Assembly (NCBI GenBank): GCA_019914995.1
Contig: CM034129.1
Span: 3,175,725 to 3,239,724, forward strand
DNA length: 64,000 bases
From: Acanthochlamys bracteata
Lineage: Eukaryota; Streptophyta; Magnoliopsida; Pandanales; Velloziaceae
Direction of reading: 5' to 3'
Part shown: one piece after another, positions 50,771 to 63,200 of the stretch
Numbering within the stretch: the first letter of the stretch is position 1
Layout: each line of letters opens with the position of its first letter
The notes under the pieces: model-generated
Database searches by the model: none
What the model was told of the DNA's origin: nothing
What the model saw: only the letters and a program-made list of their open reading frames with translations
Made by a program: the position numbers and the translations under genes

Positions 50771-51530
50771 GACAAAACCTCACGCCTGCTCGTCATTGCC
50801 TGAAATGATCAAAGGGGTGAGTCCATAAAGGTAGTAGGGGCATTTGCTAGACTAAATGACATCACCCAACATAATGCCTATAACGAGTCCTGAAAGCCAT
50901 CTTCGAAACATTTTACCCATTAATCTTTAGTTGATGATAGCCAAATGAATCAATTTTCGAGAACATTTGCTCCCAAAAAGCTGGTCAAATAAATCATCAA
51001 TCCTATGTAATGGGTGTCAATTGCGCACTGTCACCTGATTAAGCTGCCAATAATCAACACACAACCTCGTCGATCCATCCTTCTTGCGAACAAAAAGCAC
51101 TGGAGCACCCTATGGAGAAGTACTCGCATGTATAAACCCATTGCCTAGCAAATCCTGCAGTTGTTCTTTGGATTCAGTAGGGACCATATGACAAGGTGGT
51201 ATAGAAATAGAAGCAGTTCCCAAAAACAAATCAATGCAAATTTGACCTCATGTTCAGGTGGCAATTGTATGAAGTCATCAGGAAACACCTGAGGAAATTC
51301 CTTGACCACAGAAATTTTACCAAAGGTAGATCTACTGTAGTGGTGTCCCATACAATGCTAAATAAGCTTAACTGTGCTTGCACAACAACTTACTAGTCTT
51401 CACCCATGAGACCAAATTGCAAGGAGCCACTAACTGTTCACCCTGAAAGACAAACTCTGGAAGTCCTTTGAACTTGAAACTAACTGCCTTAGCATAGCAG
51501 TCTAACCTTGCATTGCACCTTAACAATTCA
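50771..51530 (-). mobile_element. Ty3/gypsy retrotransposon pol remnant
   Basis: The minus strand encodes scattered pieces of gypsy protease/reverse transcriptase. In order: LDCYAKAVSFKFKGLPEF (about 51510), VVKEFPQVFPDDF and LPPEHEV (about 51330-51260), [20 protein letters not shown] (about 51115-51055), and RIDDLFDQ and FSKIDSFGYHQLKI (about 51000-50940), then TRYRHY-like residues. Stops and shifts interrupt all frames. The catalytic YxDD region, RNase H, integrase and LTRs were not seen, so this is a dead internal fragment. Similar decay may extend to 51780. Confidence 0.85.
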
Positions 51531-51926
51531 TCCGCAAGTGGACCTGTGGTTTAGTACTTATTTGGACTCTTTTTAGAATTTGAAGTATTACAGAATTTAT
51601 ATAGACTAAGAGCCAATCCTCACTAACGGTTAGCATGACAAAATGAATGTCCCAAGTCCTGTGAGAACCATTAACAAGTTTCAGTCTTGACCACAGGTAG
51701 ATCTTATCTATCATCCAATGGAGGCTCATAGTTTCGCATTGAAAGATTGCAATATCACTAGGATCATGAACCACAACTCACCAAAAGCACTGGAAGCCTT
51801 CTTACTCAAACTTGACATATGATTTCAGATCAAAAGTCTTACTCTAACTGGATAACCAGAAGTTTTACTCATACATAATCATAAAAAAATTGATCTATTT
51901 TGATTACTAATCTTAACTTTTATTTA

Positions 51927-52217
51927 GGGTATGTTTCAATCGTCTAGAACTCCAGCTTCTCCCGTCAGGATTGGAGTTCCGGAAAATTCATATGTTTTAT
52001 TTACAAGGAACTGAAAACTCTACTTCCATACACATAATTCCAGTTCCAACTTTCTTATTTGCACAACTCTCAATGCAATTCCATCTTTCAATTTTCAACT
52101 CACTTTCAAAAATAATTGAAACACAAAAACTGAACTTCACTTCCAACCTATTTTTTAAGAAACTCCACTTTCTATTTTTCACTTACGCGAAACTCAGTTA
52201 CGGACGTTTGAAACACC
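51927..52217. mobile_element. Tourist-like MITE, copy 2, with TTA target duplication
   Basis: A 291-bp non-coding element flanked by TTA on both sides (51924-51926 and 52218-52220). The left end GGGTATGTTTCAA and the complement of the right end, GGTGTTTCAA, form the terminal repeat. The right half aligns with the element at 28091-28368. The TTA target and GGG-start terminus fit PIF/Harbinger (Tourist) elements. Confidence 0.75.
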
Positions 52218-53042
52218 TTAACAGTAAACGTCCGCCACTACAACTACATCTATAAAGCTTATTCTTCTCCCCAGCAGCTCAAACTTAAATTATGTCATAT
52301 AATTTCACACTACCAGACAACTACAGAAGTCGCCAGAAGGTACAGGATTGCATACCTTCTCTTCAACTACTGCTCCACTTCTTCTCTTTTATTTACTTAA
52401 CATGTGTCAGTTTCATCCTATGACATTTCACCAATATCATACTCTAACCTCTGAGCTATCCAATACTCCCCTTAATAAGTGAGGCAAAGCTGATGCTAAA
52501 ACCAATCAAACTCTGGTCACGGCAGTCTTCATGACGACAGGTACTAATCAAATCAACATGATACCTAATACTTACTTATGACACAACAGTGTAATTCATT
52601 GAAACAGCTATAGCGTACAGATTCTAGTAGAAACAGATGATCTAAACACAACATTTTGTGGTAAATTTGCATCTTCTTTATACAAAATCCATAGCATTAC
52701 TACTGTAATAATTCAACTATTCTGGAACAATTCACTGGAGCCTTGCAAACAACATAAGACTACTAAACGTAATCGCCATAACAAACTAGATAGCATATAG
52801 AAGCTCATGAACAATAGAACTATAATTGATAAAAGCACTTAAATACTCATAAATCCAACTATATCAAGAACCATATGCAGTGTAAAGCATAAATCTTTAC
52901 TTTTGTAACCACGTAACAGTAACTCATCAACTGATATGGTTTACACAAAACCACTACACAAAAAAATTCCCTAATTTTAGGTGTGGCGAACAAAATCATC
53001 CAAGAAACAGTATAACAACCTGGAAAAACCTCTCGAAACAGC
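52218..53042. other. Spacer and YlmG 3' UTR
   Basis: No gene seen. The part next to 53043 is probably the 3' UTR of the minus-strand YlmG gene. Confidence 0.6.
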
Positions 53043-53702
53043 TCAGTACATGCCACGGCTGTTGTTCAGGATAGACCCAAGTGTTCCGAGGACTGCAAAG
53101 GCGGCTAGAGGGCTGATATCGATGGAATCAAACACCGGAGGCACAAAGTTGCGGAATAGATTGAGGTAAGGGTCACAGAGATCCCTAATCGCAGATAAAG
53201 GCTGCCTGTCCCAGGGGATGTTGGGGAACCAGCTCAGCAGAACTCGAACCATCAGAACACCGCTATAGATATCTAACCATTTCGCCATGCCCGCAGCGAC
53301 AACAGTGAGCGGAGTGTTGAGGTACCCGCTGGGACGGTCTTTCAACCGCGCGAAGAACAACGGGCCGGCGACGGCGGCGGTGGAGGAGAGAGCACGGAGA
53401 GCGGAGGTCAAGTCAGAGGAAACGAAACGGTGGAGAAGGAAACGGGAGACAGTGTAGGAAACGGTGAGGATAGTGGTGACCGTGCGGGTTGATTCGGTGA
53501 GGAGAGATTGAGAAGCAAGAGGAGGAGCAGGAGATGGAGGAGAGTCGGCGACGGTGGTGGCGGAGATGCGGAGGCGGGGAAAGGAGCGAGAGGTGGACGG
53601 GAAAGGGAGATAGGGAGGAGAAACGCGGCGGTGGACAGAGTGGGAAGGAGAGAAGGGAGAGAGGCAAACGGCAGCGTTGGTTGTTGAGATTGCTGTGGCC
53701 AT
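53043..53702 (-). CDS. YGGT/YlmG family protein, chloroplastic
   Basis: A single-exon gene of 219 residues. YlmG proteins are small membrane proteins from the cyanobacterial ancestor of plastids. Arabidopsis YLMG1-1 sits in thylakoids and affects nucleoid distribution. Residues 1 to about 55 are Ser/Pro/Thr-rich with few acids, typical of a chloroplast transit peptide. Two hydrophobic segments bracket the conserved YGGT core: WLDIYSGVLMVRVLLSWFPNIPWDRQPLSAI then DPYLNLFRNFVPPVFDSIDISPLAAFAVLGTLGSIL. The LSWFP and DPYLN-FR motifs are family hallmarks. An extra hydrophobic stretch (VTTILTVSYTVSRFLL) lies before the core, as in plant members. Start chosen at MATAIST, which gives the transit peptide. 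Start, frame and stop look intact. Confidence 0.93.
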   Translation of the reverse strand: MATAISTTNAAVCLSPFSPSHSVHRRVSPPYLPFPSTSRSFPRLRISATTVADSPPSPAPPLASQSLLTESTRTVTTILTVSYTVSRFLLHRFVSSDLTSALRALSSTAAVAGPLFFARLKDRPSGYLNTPLTVVAAGMAKWLDIYSGVLMVRVLLSWFPNIPWDRQPLSAIRDLCDPYLNLFRNFVPPVFDSIDISPLAAFAVLGTLGSILNNSRGMY

Positions 53703-54692
53703 GGTGGTGGTGTTGGAAGGAGAACAGCGAGAGATGAAAAGAGTTTCTTCGAGAAGAAGTTGAAAGAAGAAAAGTGAAGGGTGCCTTTGAGAAAGACGAT
53801 AATGTAAAGAATCAATACGGTGTGATAAAATTGGAGATGAATTTAAGAGGTTTCGTCCGAAATTAATAGGACGAACCGGAAACCGACTTTACAATATCAA
53901 AGAACTTTAAATTATATAAAAGATATATTATATAAAGAGCTTCCTAGTCCACGGGTCGGTTTCAATGCAACCCGCACCCAACCAAACCATACTCAGGTAT
54001 TTCAAAAACAGGTAAGTTAGCAACAGGTATAGTATAACTGATTTCTCCAAAATTTCGGATGAGTTTGGCTAAATTTATCGCAGCTTTTCAAATTTTTTTT
54101 TTATTATACTTTTAATAATATTTTATAAAATTTATTAAAATTAAAAAAATTTAAATTATTTTACAAAATAAAATAAAAATATTTTTTGTTCTAATTTTTT
54201 TTATAACCAATTCCAAATATCCCCAAGACGAGATAATAAAGAATATAAATAGTTAGTATAGTCAGTATATTAAACAAAAGGAAGCAGCTGATAATGGCGG
54301 GAAAGCAACTAAAACCAGCTCATACGATTTCACTGCAACCTTTTCCGAATTGTAAATGCAACACATTCGAAGCACACAGATTTTGCTACAACTACTACTT
54401 ACAAACTGCAAACAGGATATAGCAACCACAAAAAAATATACTACAAAGCAAGAGCTCAGAAACTTCAAACAGATTTTTGCAATAAAACTTAAAAACACCC
54501 ATGCTTGCTATCACCAAACAAAAGTAGAACTTCAGATAGAATAACAACGCAGGGAGAAAGACTCCTGTTTGGTATACATAACGTACATCACTAAGGAACA
54601 AATTTGATCAAATTAGTTATCTACTATTGTCACAACTCCACATCATAAACCCTCTGCAACAATTGTCATAGTTCACCGACATTATCAGTAAT
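53703..54692. other. Spacer between YlmG and FLK
   Basis: This holds the YlmG leader, then an AT-rich element-like stretch at about 54080-54215, then the probable FLK 3' UTR up to 54692. No gene seen. Confidence 0.55.
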
Positions 54693-57600
54693 CTAATATC
54701 CATAGTTGCCACCATACCCAGAACCATATCCTCCACCATAAGCAGAATTACCAGTATTAGTCAGTGGAGAAGTATACATGGAACCGTGTGAAGAGTAGGA
54801 GCCATAGCCTTGATCAGTAAGAGGTATTGCATTGTGTGACAGAGCTGTTCCTGGTCCAGATGGTGGAGCTGCAGCTTCAGCCATGAAATTCTGAAATTGC
54901 AAGATTTGAAACAGAAAATGAGCTCAATGGAACGTCCAAATGAAATTGTACACTGATCACTCCCAGTCTATCAAATCCTAACATACAGAAAGCTACGTTT
55001 GACCATAAGGACAAAAAGGGCAAAGTCAGCCAAGATTGGAAAGAGAATGAGACATATATAAAATAGTTGACTGGTTTAGAAAGACATATGCAAAAATTGA
55101 TAAAAAAGAATATGTTTAAAATTTGCAATCAGTGCTTCACGAATCAGATGTAAGACTTGTATTCACCAAACCATGGAAAACTATCAGTATAGCAGTGTGA
55201 TTCATACATGAATATAACAAATCTCAAGACACCAGTTGCACAGCTTGTGCTTAAAAGCTTTACCCGAAAAGGCAAAAGCTAACAACAAAAGGGCCAGTTA
55301 AAGGTAGTTACTTAAAATGTAGGGGATGAAGTAAAGAATGATTTCACCAAACAAATTTCAGTGGTACAAGATGGATACAATATTATATGTAGTCAAAACC
55401 AAGTGAAAGTTAAATATACAGATATCTTACCTGAATCAATTGCTGAGCTGTCTGAACTTGGGAAGCAGTCCCATTAATCTCTACTGTCATCTCTCCAGGA
55501 ACACCCCTTGTTTCTTGTATTGTAATGGTTGCTCCACTAGCACGACGAATATAGCTAATACTTGCACCGGCTGCTCCAATTACAGCATCAGCATAGGACA
55601 GCGGAATTTGCATGTGCTGCGTAACCTGCAAAGAATCCATCAAAACAAGAAGTTCCAGCCTTCTGCTTGTCAGAAGATATTGCATTAAATGCACTTGTCC
55701 TTCAATGAAAAAACTGTTGCAAGAATTCACCTGAGATACCATTGATGACGGCTGCTGATTAGATGAAGAGTGAAGCCCCATTGTTGGTGCTGCTTCACGC
55801 CCATATGTGGATATACCATAATGACGTGGCTTCTCCACAGGAGGCAGGTCAGTTGGAGGGTAAAAACCGTCAGGAGGCCGCAGAGGCATATACTGATGAT
55901 TGCCACCATAGCCAGGACCACCAGCATGGGGAGGAGGGGGACCTTGAGGGTGTCCCCAAGGTTGAGGAGGCGGCACGTTATGTTCCATAGGGGGATGTGG
56001 CGTTGCCATCTGCAAAACTCATCAATCACATAAAGAATATATAACAAAAGAATGATAGTAATGCTACTATAAGGTTGCATAATATGCTTGCTCCCCAAAA
56101 CTTCAGTTGACAACTAAGACTTTTAAGCTGATCAACTTACACGTACTTCGAATAGAGGAATTACACTATGATCAACCAAAAATCTTCTTAGGTGGCCAGC
56201 TATTAATTCTACAGCCTTGTGCAATCCCAATGGTTCTCCTTGTATCTCAACAACTCTATCATCTTGTAAAGCAAAGGGAGGTAGATCATCTGCAGTTTAA
56301 ACAAAAACTGGTTGAGGCTTTTCATGTATGTATATTTAATAGATACTCCTACAACATTAGAGGTTCGAAGAATAATACTTCATAGTACAGCAGATCACGA
56401 GTTATCTTGGAAACTAAATTATCTGCATGCCTAAATTCAAGCAGGTAACTTTGTAGTTCAAAATTCTGAACCTTTCAAATTAAGCATGCTAAAAAGGCTA
56501 CTTAAACCATGATGCTTACAATGAACACCCACTTCATTGTAAGGCTTGTGTATTACATCTACACTTTCGAGAAGCCAAAACAAAGGCATTTACAAAAGGT
56601 GAGTAATGGGAAGCGAAATTGTATAGGTGGTAACTACAAGCTTCTGTCAATTACATGTTGAGCGCAATGTTAAGGGTATAGCATTTCCCATACCTAAGGC
56701 CCTATACCAACCCAACTGGATTACAAGATCAGGTAAGGACCCACCTGTCCATTTTTACCTATTGTTAAGGGTGAACAAACCATGCGCAGACAAAGGCTAC
56801 ACTATATTGGAAAACAAAACGCATCAACTTCTTCATCCAATAAAACAATGGGGCAAGAATATAACGTAATATATACAGAACTTTAATGGGTAAGAATTGT
56901 ACCTAGAACACGGACAACAGTGCTAGAAGATTCTTGGATAGATTTTATAGTTGATCCTTGCTTCCCGATCAGGCTTCCAGCTTGTGTCGCAGGCACCACA
57001 AGTCGAGTTACCAATGGTTTTCCCATACTAGGAGGAACGTTTTCACTATCAATTCCATCTACTACACGCTTGTGAACCCTAAGTAGACCATCCATTGCAG
57101 GAGATATTGCAGCATCAGGCTCTTCTTTAGCTGAAACCATCACCTTCGCATATCCAAGAAGATTATAAAACTTAACTAATTAAGAAATAGAGGAGAAGCC
57201 TACTGCATATAAATACCAATAACAATTCTATGCAACAAATACCCACAATATTCTAGATTAAGACAACATATATACACAAATCTCTACAACCAAATGCATT
57301 CCAAATAAATTCATATACAGAAAGATGCTAAAAAATAAATGGACATATATTACATTGCAAAGAAAAAATATAAAATCATCAGGGAACCAACAAACTATAT
57401 GTCGCCCCACAGCTTTCCAACTATTCATGGAAATGTCAACCAAGCGCTGAAGCAGCTAACAAATAAGAAATATTCACTTTGAACAAACTTCACATCCAGT
57501 CCAATTGACTGTGAACTTTTTTATATGGAAATTTTCCAACATTGAACAACATTTCTTTACATATAAACATATAATAAGTAAATGTACAAGTACCTACACA

Positions 57601-60126
57601 ATCACAAGAGCAAGATTGGAGCAGCAATCTCCCTAAGACAACCCTAAGAGATGGCAAATGGGAGTGCACCAACTCAGAGACATAAACATAACACAAAAAC
57701 CTGAGGCACATTTGGGCTCAACAAAACAGAAGAATGAATGGAGATTCATTGGACTTTTTTGTCCATGCAATTTATGCACACTCACTGAAAAGATACCCTA
57801 AGAAAGAAGAATTCCTCATCAAAGAATTTGCATTTTATAAAGATATTCTATGGCCAAACACAATTCCTAAAGTCAACTTTTGCCAACAACTTGTTGGTTA
57901 TCGTCTTATTTACAAACAACAACAAAATGAACTTCGAGCTCGAAATAACTTTTACTTTTTATTAGGTCAAATCTAGGGAAGCTAGTGCTCTTATATTTCC
58001 AAGAATCTTTGATTAGTTGTTTCAAACTGAGATTATAACAAACAATAACGGTATCAAAGCCAACCCAGTTTTTTCTTCATAAGGAATAACTGGAACAAGA
58101 TAATTTTTCCTATAGGATTGGGAATCAACCACTTCACGCAATTATTTCATTATTACTTATTTCACTTTCATCATCGCTCTTCCCCCAAACACGCTTAGAT
58201 CCTGCCACAAAACTTCCAAAGAAACTAGGTATCTCTATCATAGATGGTGGGTACCCTATTTCAAAGTGTTAAAATCTTATACAACTTTTAAGAGCAAGAA
58301 AATTGATTAAATCAAGAAATTTATCTTTCCCAGGAGCATCATTAACTTCATGCCAATAACCTTCCTCATATTATTCTCATAACATTCTAGTCAAGACATC
58401 TTCTTCATAAAATTGTTTATTCGCATTAACAATAAAACCCTGTTTCTTTCTTGTCTAAGTTAGAAGTAATTTGTAATGTATAATACAATTAAATAAATAC
58501 TTTAATTCACATTACAATAAAAAAAAAAGTTTTCAAGTTTTGTTCTATTGTATACTCCTGAAAAATGGAATCTTATTAGTTGGACTTAGTCATAGAGCTT
58601 AGAGAAAGCATTCAACCAGGTTTTGAAGTTACCGTAATGAAGAGCAGCTGGCAAGGACATCGTCCATGATTTTGAACTGCTTAGACAGATGAAAATGTTG
58701 TAATCTGGATCTTTGTCCTTCTAATTTGCAGCTAATGACAAGTTGTCCTTAAGTCAGCAGAGAAGACCTGCACAGATTCATTAGGTTATGATGATGAAAG
58801 GTGTATCTTCACTTCCAGCCCAAGGCTTCTTTGAGGTAGTATTTTGATTGTTAGAACCTTTTGATATCACTTGACCATAAGTTCACCATACTAGCTTTCA
58901 ACATAATTGTTGTACTGTTATTTAATCTTTATAGATAACATAAACCTTTTCGGTTTTAAATATTTTTATGCCACCATAAAGTAGGCATATAACCAACTTG
59001 AATTTGTGTCTCTTTTTTTATGCTTCATCACCAAAGAACATTCCTCGTACCAATGTAATCCAGTCAATGCTACCTGAACACAAAATTGCTCTACATGCTA
59101 CATACATTATAATGTACATCATAAGCGTCATATCAACAAATATAACAAATAAGGTCAAATCAGACCCATGGATAAGCTGTTAAAATCAATCTCATCATTT
59201 GCTTGAAAAGGTCATAGACCAAACTAGCAAAACTGGAGAGCTTCCCTCACCCCATTGTAGACTACCACTTAAACTTCAAACTGTAACTACAGAACTTCAG
59301 TTGGTTTGTTTAGCATGTTGCTTCCCATTATAATATTGAAATTATTATATCAGTTCAGTAGGAAGTTAGTGTACCCTATTTCCTCTTTGAAATTTACATA
59401 AAGAGAAAGACCAAAAATAAGTACCACTAAGGGCTACATGTCCAGAGCTTCAAATGCCAAGTTTATATTACACATTTCTGCAATATCCATTACCCTAAGA
59501 GATACTGTAGTCTACAAATCAAATATTATATTCAAGCCCAACATAAGGTGGTCAGTATCAGATACCACGAAAGGAACGTCACTCTTAAGGCATGCTAATG
59601 TTAAAGATGAAGCTTTATAATCATCCACTCAGAAATGCCAATTAATATATCAATCTACTTAATTTCACGTAGAAGTCCTGGTGTGATCACTCAGATTAAC
59701 AATCATGTGATGACATATCTCTACCTTAACCACTAAACAAGCATGTGGCAAGAATTGCTAGATTCTACCACCATACAGAAATCTATTGGGATATAAGTCT
59801 AATCAAGTCAAACTTACAGCTCTTTCAGGTGCACCATGAGGAGCATCAAGGATCTTGATGCGGGCCTTAGACTCTTCGCAGATTTTCTTGATGAACTCTC
59901 CCTTCCGACCAATTAAAGCTCCAACTTTCAGTGAAGGAATCAGTATACGGAAGACACTGTCTCCAGGCCACCCAGGCCACCTCTTCTCAACAGGATTTGC
60001 TTCTGTTTCCTCTGTATGATACTCTTCATGTTCTTCTTCTTGTTCCTGTTCCTGCTTATTGTCATTTATCTCCTCAGTTGGTTCTTCCACCACAGGATCA
60101 GCAAATTCCTCTGGTGAAGCAGCCAT
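54693..60126 (-). CDS. FLK: FLK, three-KH-domain RNA-binding protein (flowering time)
   Basis: In Arabidopsis, FLOWERING LOCUS KH DOMAIN is a nuclear RNA-binding protein of the autonomous pathway that lowers FLC expression and so promotes flowering. Exons on the minus strand: 60126-59818, 57143-56903, 56289-56141, 56009-55731, 55625-55431, 54890-54693, giving 456 residues with the frame closed. After an acidic Glu-rich start (residues 10-45) comes [17 protein letters not shown] and KH1 with GRKG at 73-76. KH2 has GKQG at 163-166. A Pro/Gly-rich linker ([19 protein letters not shown]) is followed by KH3 with GAAG at about 343-346. The C-terminal tail is rich in Gly, Ser and Tyr and ends GYGGNYGY. 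The RVHKRVVDG and [13 protein letters not shown] segments match FLK better than the related PEPPER or HEN4. The first coding intron is 2.7 kb and contains an unrecognised plus-strand frame at 57734-57976. Confidence 0.94.
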
Positions 60127-60660
60127 CACTATGCTGTAACAAAATGCCAGCTCCAAACTTCAGAATGGAGTTTGAAAATATAAACTTAACTAACTTCGTA
60201 ATTTATTAATAATATACTCCGCAGCAGCAGTTATCATGTGGAGAATGTAAAAAATGCGAGATTCGCTACAAATTCAAATATACAAAACCAAATATTGTAG
60301 GAGAACTCGTAGTTAGTTCATGTTAAGATAAAAACAATATCAGATTAACTAACCGTTGCAATCTAAAGCTAAACTACAGATATTCGAACGAAGTAACACC
60401 AGCTCTACAGCTATGATCTATCCAAACTAACGAGTTTCAGTATAGAATACAGAAAACCTACTTGAAATCGTAGACAGTAGCAGTACTCTCTGGAAAAACA
60501 GAAAACTCTAGCAAATTGAGATCGAGAACATGAATTCAAGAAGAGAAACAAGTGAATCTGAAGAACATAGCGGGAAATTTAGAAATTCTTACCGAGCTGG
60601 GGAATTTTAGAGGGAGAAGGAGGAGTTTTGAGGGTTTCGCGAGCTCTCTCGTCGAAGGAG
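60127..60660 (-). other. FLK 5' UTR with leader intron
   Basis: On the minus strand a non-coding exon ends at 60593 with donor CTCG then GTAAGA. The acceptor TTACAG ends at 60134, so exon 2 starts at 60133, seven bases before the ATG. The leader contains CGAAACCCT, a telo-box-like AAACCCT. Exon structure is inferred from the splice sites. Confidence 0.6.
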
Positions 60661-62410
60661 GCTTGATTGTGTGGCAGCAGCGCCGGCGCGGATTAGGAAT
60701 CTCGCTGGCACACGCCTCGTTTAATAAGCGCTTCAACTGTGTTTTTATGTTTTCATTTTTAATATTTCCAAAACATTTATAATCTTGTTTAAATTTAGAT
60801 AATATTATAATATCATTTTATAATTTATAAAATTTATATATCATAACAAATTATTTTCAAAAGTATTTTATACGAGGATCCTTAAAAATCTTTTCGTTTG
60901 AGATTCCGCTTGACAAATTACTATGTTTTATTTAGTTTTTTAAAATTTATTCTAAAATTCTCGATTCACTTTTACAACCTTTTCTAAAATTTTTCTTCTT
61001 CTTCGACCAGCTCTCGAATCAAACTTGAAAGATGTTCACCGAACATGTGTCGCAACATCATCTTTCTAAAAATAGTCCAAACTATGTTTCAAACTCAATA
61101 CCAAATAGAACTTTAATACTTTAAATTAAATTGCTGTTAGTTCAAATAGTAATTTTGAAAGATTTATTATTATTAATTCAATCATAGCCGTATATTTATC
61201 AAGAACAATTTGACAATAACCATTTTTGAAGTCACGAATCATTGATATGGCAACCACTAATTATCATTAGAATTATTCACAATTCTGTAAGAAAATTATT
61301 TTATTCATAATATCAGTCATATCAATATAAATAACATTGAGTTTTATCATAAAAATTGTGTATGTTTATTGAAAACATTACTTACGTCAAATTAAATACG
61401 TAATTAGCCACATTAGTAATATAAATAACAACTAACTATTGGTCTTTAAATATTACAGACACTATTTATTCTAAAAGGAATAGTGGATAAATCACCACAT
61501 ATTCAAATATATATTATTTATTTATGTGACAAATATTTCGAACATTAGTCGTCTTTAATAATATAGTTTTTTTTTAAATTGCATACTTTTGGCTTTAAAA
61601 ATAGCCTTTATTCTATCAAAGAAATAAACAATAACCAACACGCTATTAAAAATTAATAACCAACCCTCGCTATTGAAAATAATCACAAAAAATTGAAATA
61701 AACAATAACTAAGAACATATTCGACTTTATTTTATTAAAAAAATTTTATTTTAAATTTTTATTTCATATTTTATAATAAATTTTTATAATATAAATTAAA
61801 TTTATTTTAGAAGACACAAAAAAATGTTACCTCATAAATTATATTATAATTATTTTAATACTTTTAGTTAAAAAATATAATTTATTTAAAAGTATAAAAA
61901 ATATTTTTAAATATTATAAGTAGGAAATAGTTTTCAATCCAATACTTGCCACGACTACCAGCAAGTATCAGTTTACAAAAGTAAATCGGTAATACCTAGA
62001 AATAAAAATTAAGTTATCGATTTTGAGATTGCTTATAGAAAAGTATATTTCGAGAAAACAAAAATTTTTGTAAAATTTTTTATAATGTATAATTTATTAA
62101 TATCTTTTAACTTTTAAAAATTTATAAATATCATAAAAAAAAATTAGTAAACGAAAAACTTAAACAAAAAAATAAATAAATAAAAAGCTAAAAATACTCG
62201 TAGGTAGCCCCAAAACATAATAGTTCCGTTTCCAAATATTTTGGGCTTGGGTTGGGTTCCATTTGACGGTTAGGCCCAAAGTTTAGCCCAGACGTATTCA
62301 TAGTTGGCCTGGTTTCTCCACTCGACAACTCTGTTCTATCTCCTTCTCTCTCTCTCTCTCGCTCGCTCATCAGCTGAGCGATCGACTGGAGCAACTGGCG
62401 TTTCACAGCA
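60661..62410. other. AT-rich spacer between FLK and UAH
   Basis: No gene seen. Very A/T-rich stretches lie at 60780-60870, 61720-61930 and 62035-62170. GAGATTGCTTATA at 62025-62037 is the exact reverse complement of 40566-40578, suggesting a shared element family. The last 80 bases form the CT-rich leader of the next gene. Confidence 0.55.
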
Positions 62411-63200
62411 ATGGCAAACCTGTTCAATCTCTTTTTGTCTTGCTTTCTCATTCTTGTCACGAAGTCTACCGCGATCAGTGATGAAATTCCCAACAACATC
62501 GAGAGAACCACCGAGCAATTCTCGGGTTTGTACTTCCCAACTGAATCCGATCACTCCACTTCTCCACTCGCCGTCGATTCCGGCCGATTGCAGACACAGG
62601 TTGAATTAAAATCATTGATTTTCTGTTTAGTTTAATCTTTCGTAGTCGTTGAATGCTTAACTTTTATGGAAAACTGTATATTGTTAATCAACTTTGGAAT
62701 TTTAGTTATCGGTATTAGCTTTGACTACTGGAACTATAACTATTTTATAGTTGAGTTGGAGGTAGAAGAGTAATCTACATAGATCATCTTTCTGTATACG
62801 ATGACTTGAGTTGTTGCGATATGACTTTTCATGTCCATCTAATTAACTAAATTGTCAAATTGAGGTCTTACTGATTTGATCAATTAAAAATATTTGTTTG
62901 GAAATTGTTGTTGGTGATGTTTGCCACACAGCTTTTTGTTCCAGCTTCTTTTACGCCTTAGTGTTACGAAGAGGGATCTTCTAATGCAGCATGCCCTGGA
63001 ACTTTTGACTTTGATTTCACCTAACTTTCAGATTTATAATATGCATTTTTTCTTTGAGTCATCTCATAAGAATTAGCATTGACGAAGCTGAATCACTAGC
63101 TGTGGCTGTTGTAGATAGATGAGCTATCAACTTTCTCTGATACTCCAGCTCCATCTGTCACTAGAATTCTGTACTCTGAGATGGATGTCTCTGCTCGAAG
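62411..63200 (+). CDS. UAH: Ureidoglycolate hydrolase, N-terminal exons (truncated by window end)
   Basis: UAH is the last enzyme of ureide breakdown, hydrolysing ureidoglycolate to glyoxylate, CO2 and ammonia in the endoplasmic reticulum. It recycles purine nitrogen. Exon 1 (62411-62599) encodes a signal peptide (NLFLSCFLILVTKSTA), then FSGLYFP and VDSGRLQTQ. Exon 2 (63115-63200) encodes IDELSTFSDTPAPSVTRILYSEMDVSARR, matching the start of the plant UAH/allantoate amidohydrolase-2 mature protein. The metal-binding residues of this M20-like amidohydrolase lie in later exons, beyond the window. Start chosen because it opens a signal peptide of normal length. Only about 92 of roughly 480 residues are visible. 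Confidence 0.85.

Noticed and set aside
53408-53815. Minus-strand Ser/Pro/Leu-rich frames over the YlmG transit-peptide region
   Set aside because: Alternative-frame readings of the Ser/Pro-rich transit peptide. Only the 53702-53043 frame contains the YGGT core.
55763-56033. Plus-strand His/Arg-rich frames over FLK exon 4
   Set aside because: Antisense shadows of the Pro/Gly-rich linker of FLK.
57734-57976. 80-codon plus-strand frame in the FLK intron
   Set aside because: It looks mildly protein-like but matches no family and lacks promoter or splice signals.
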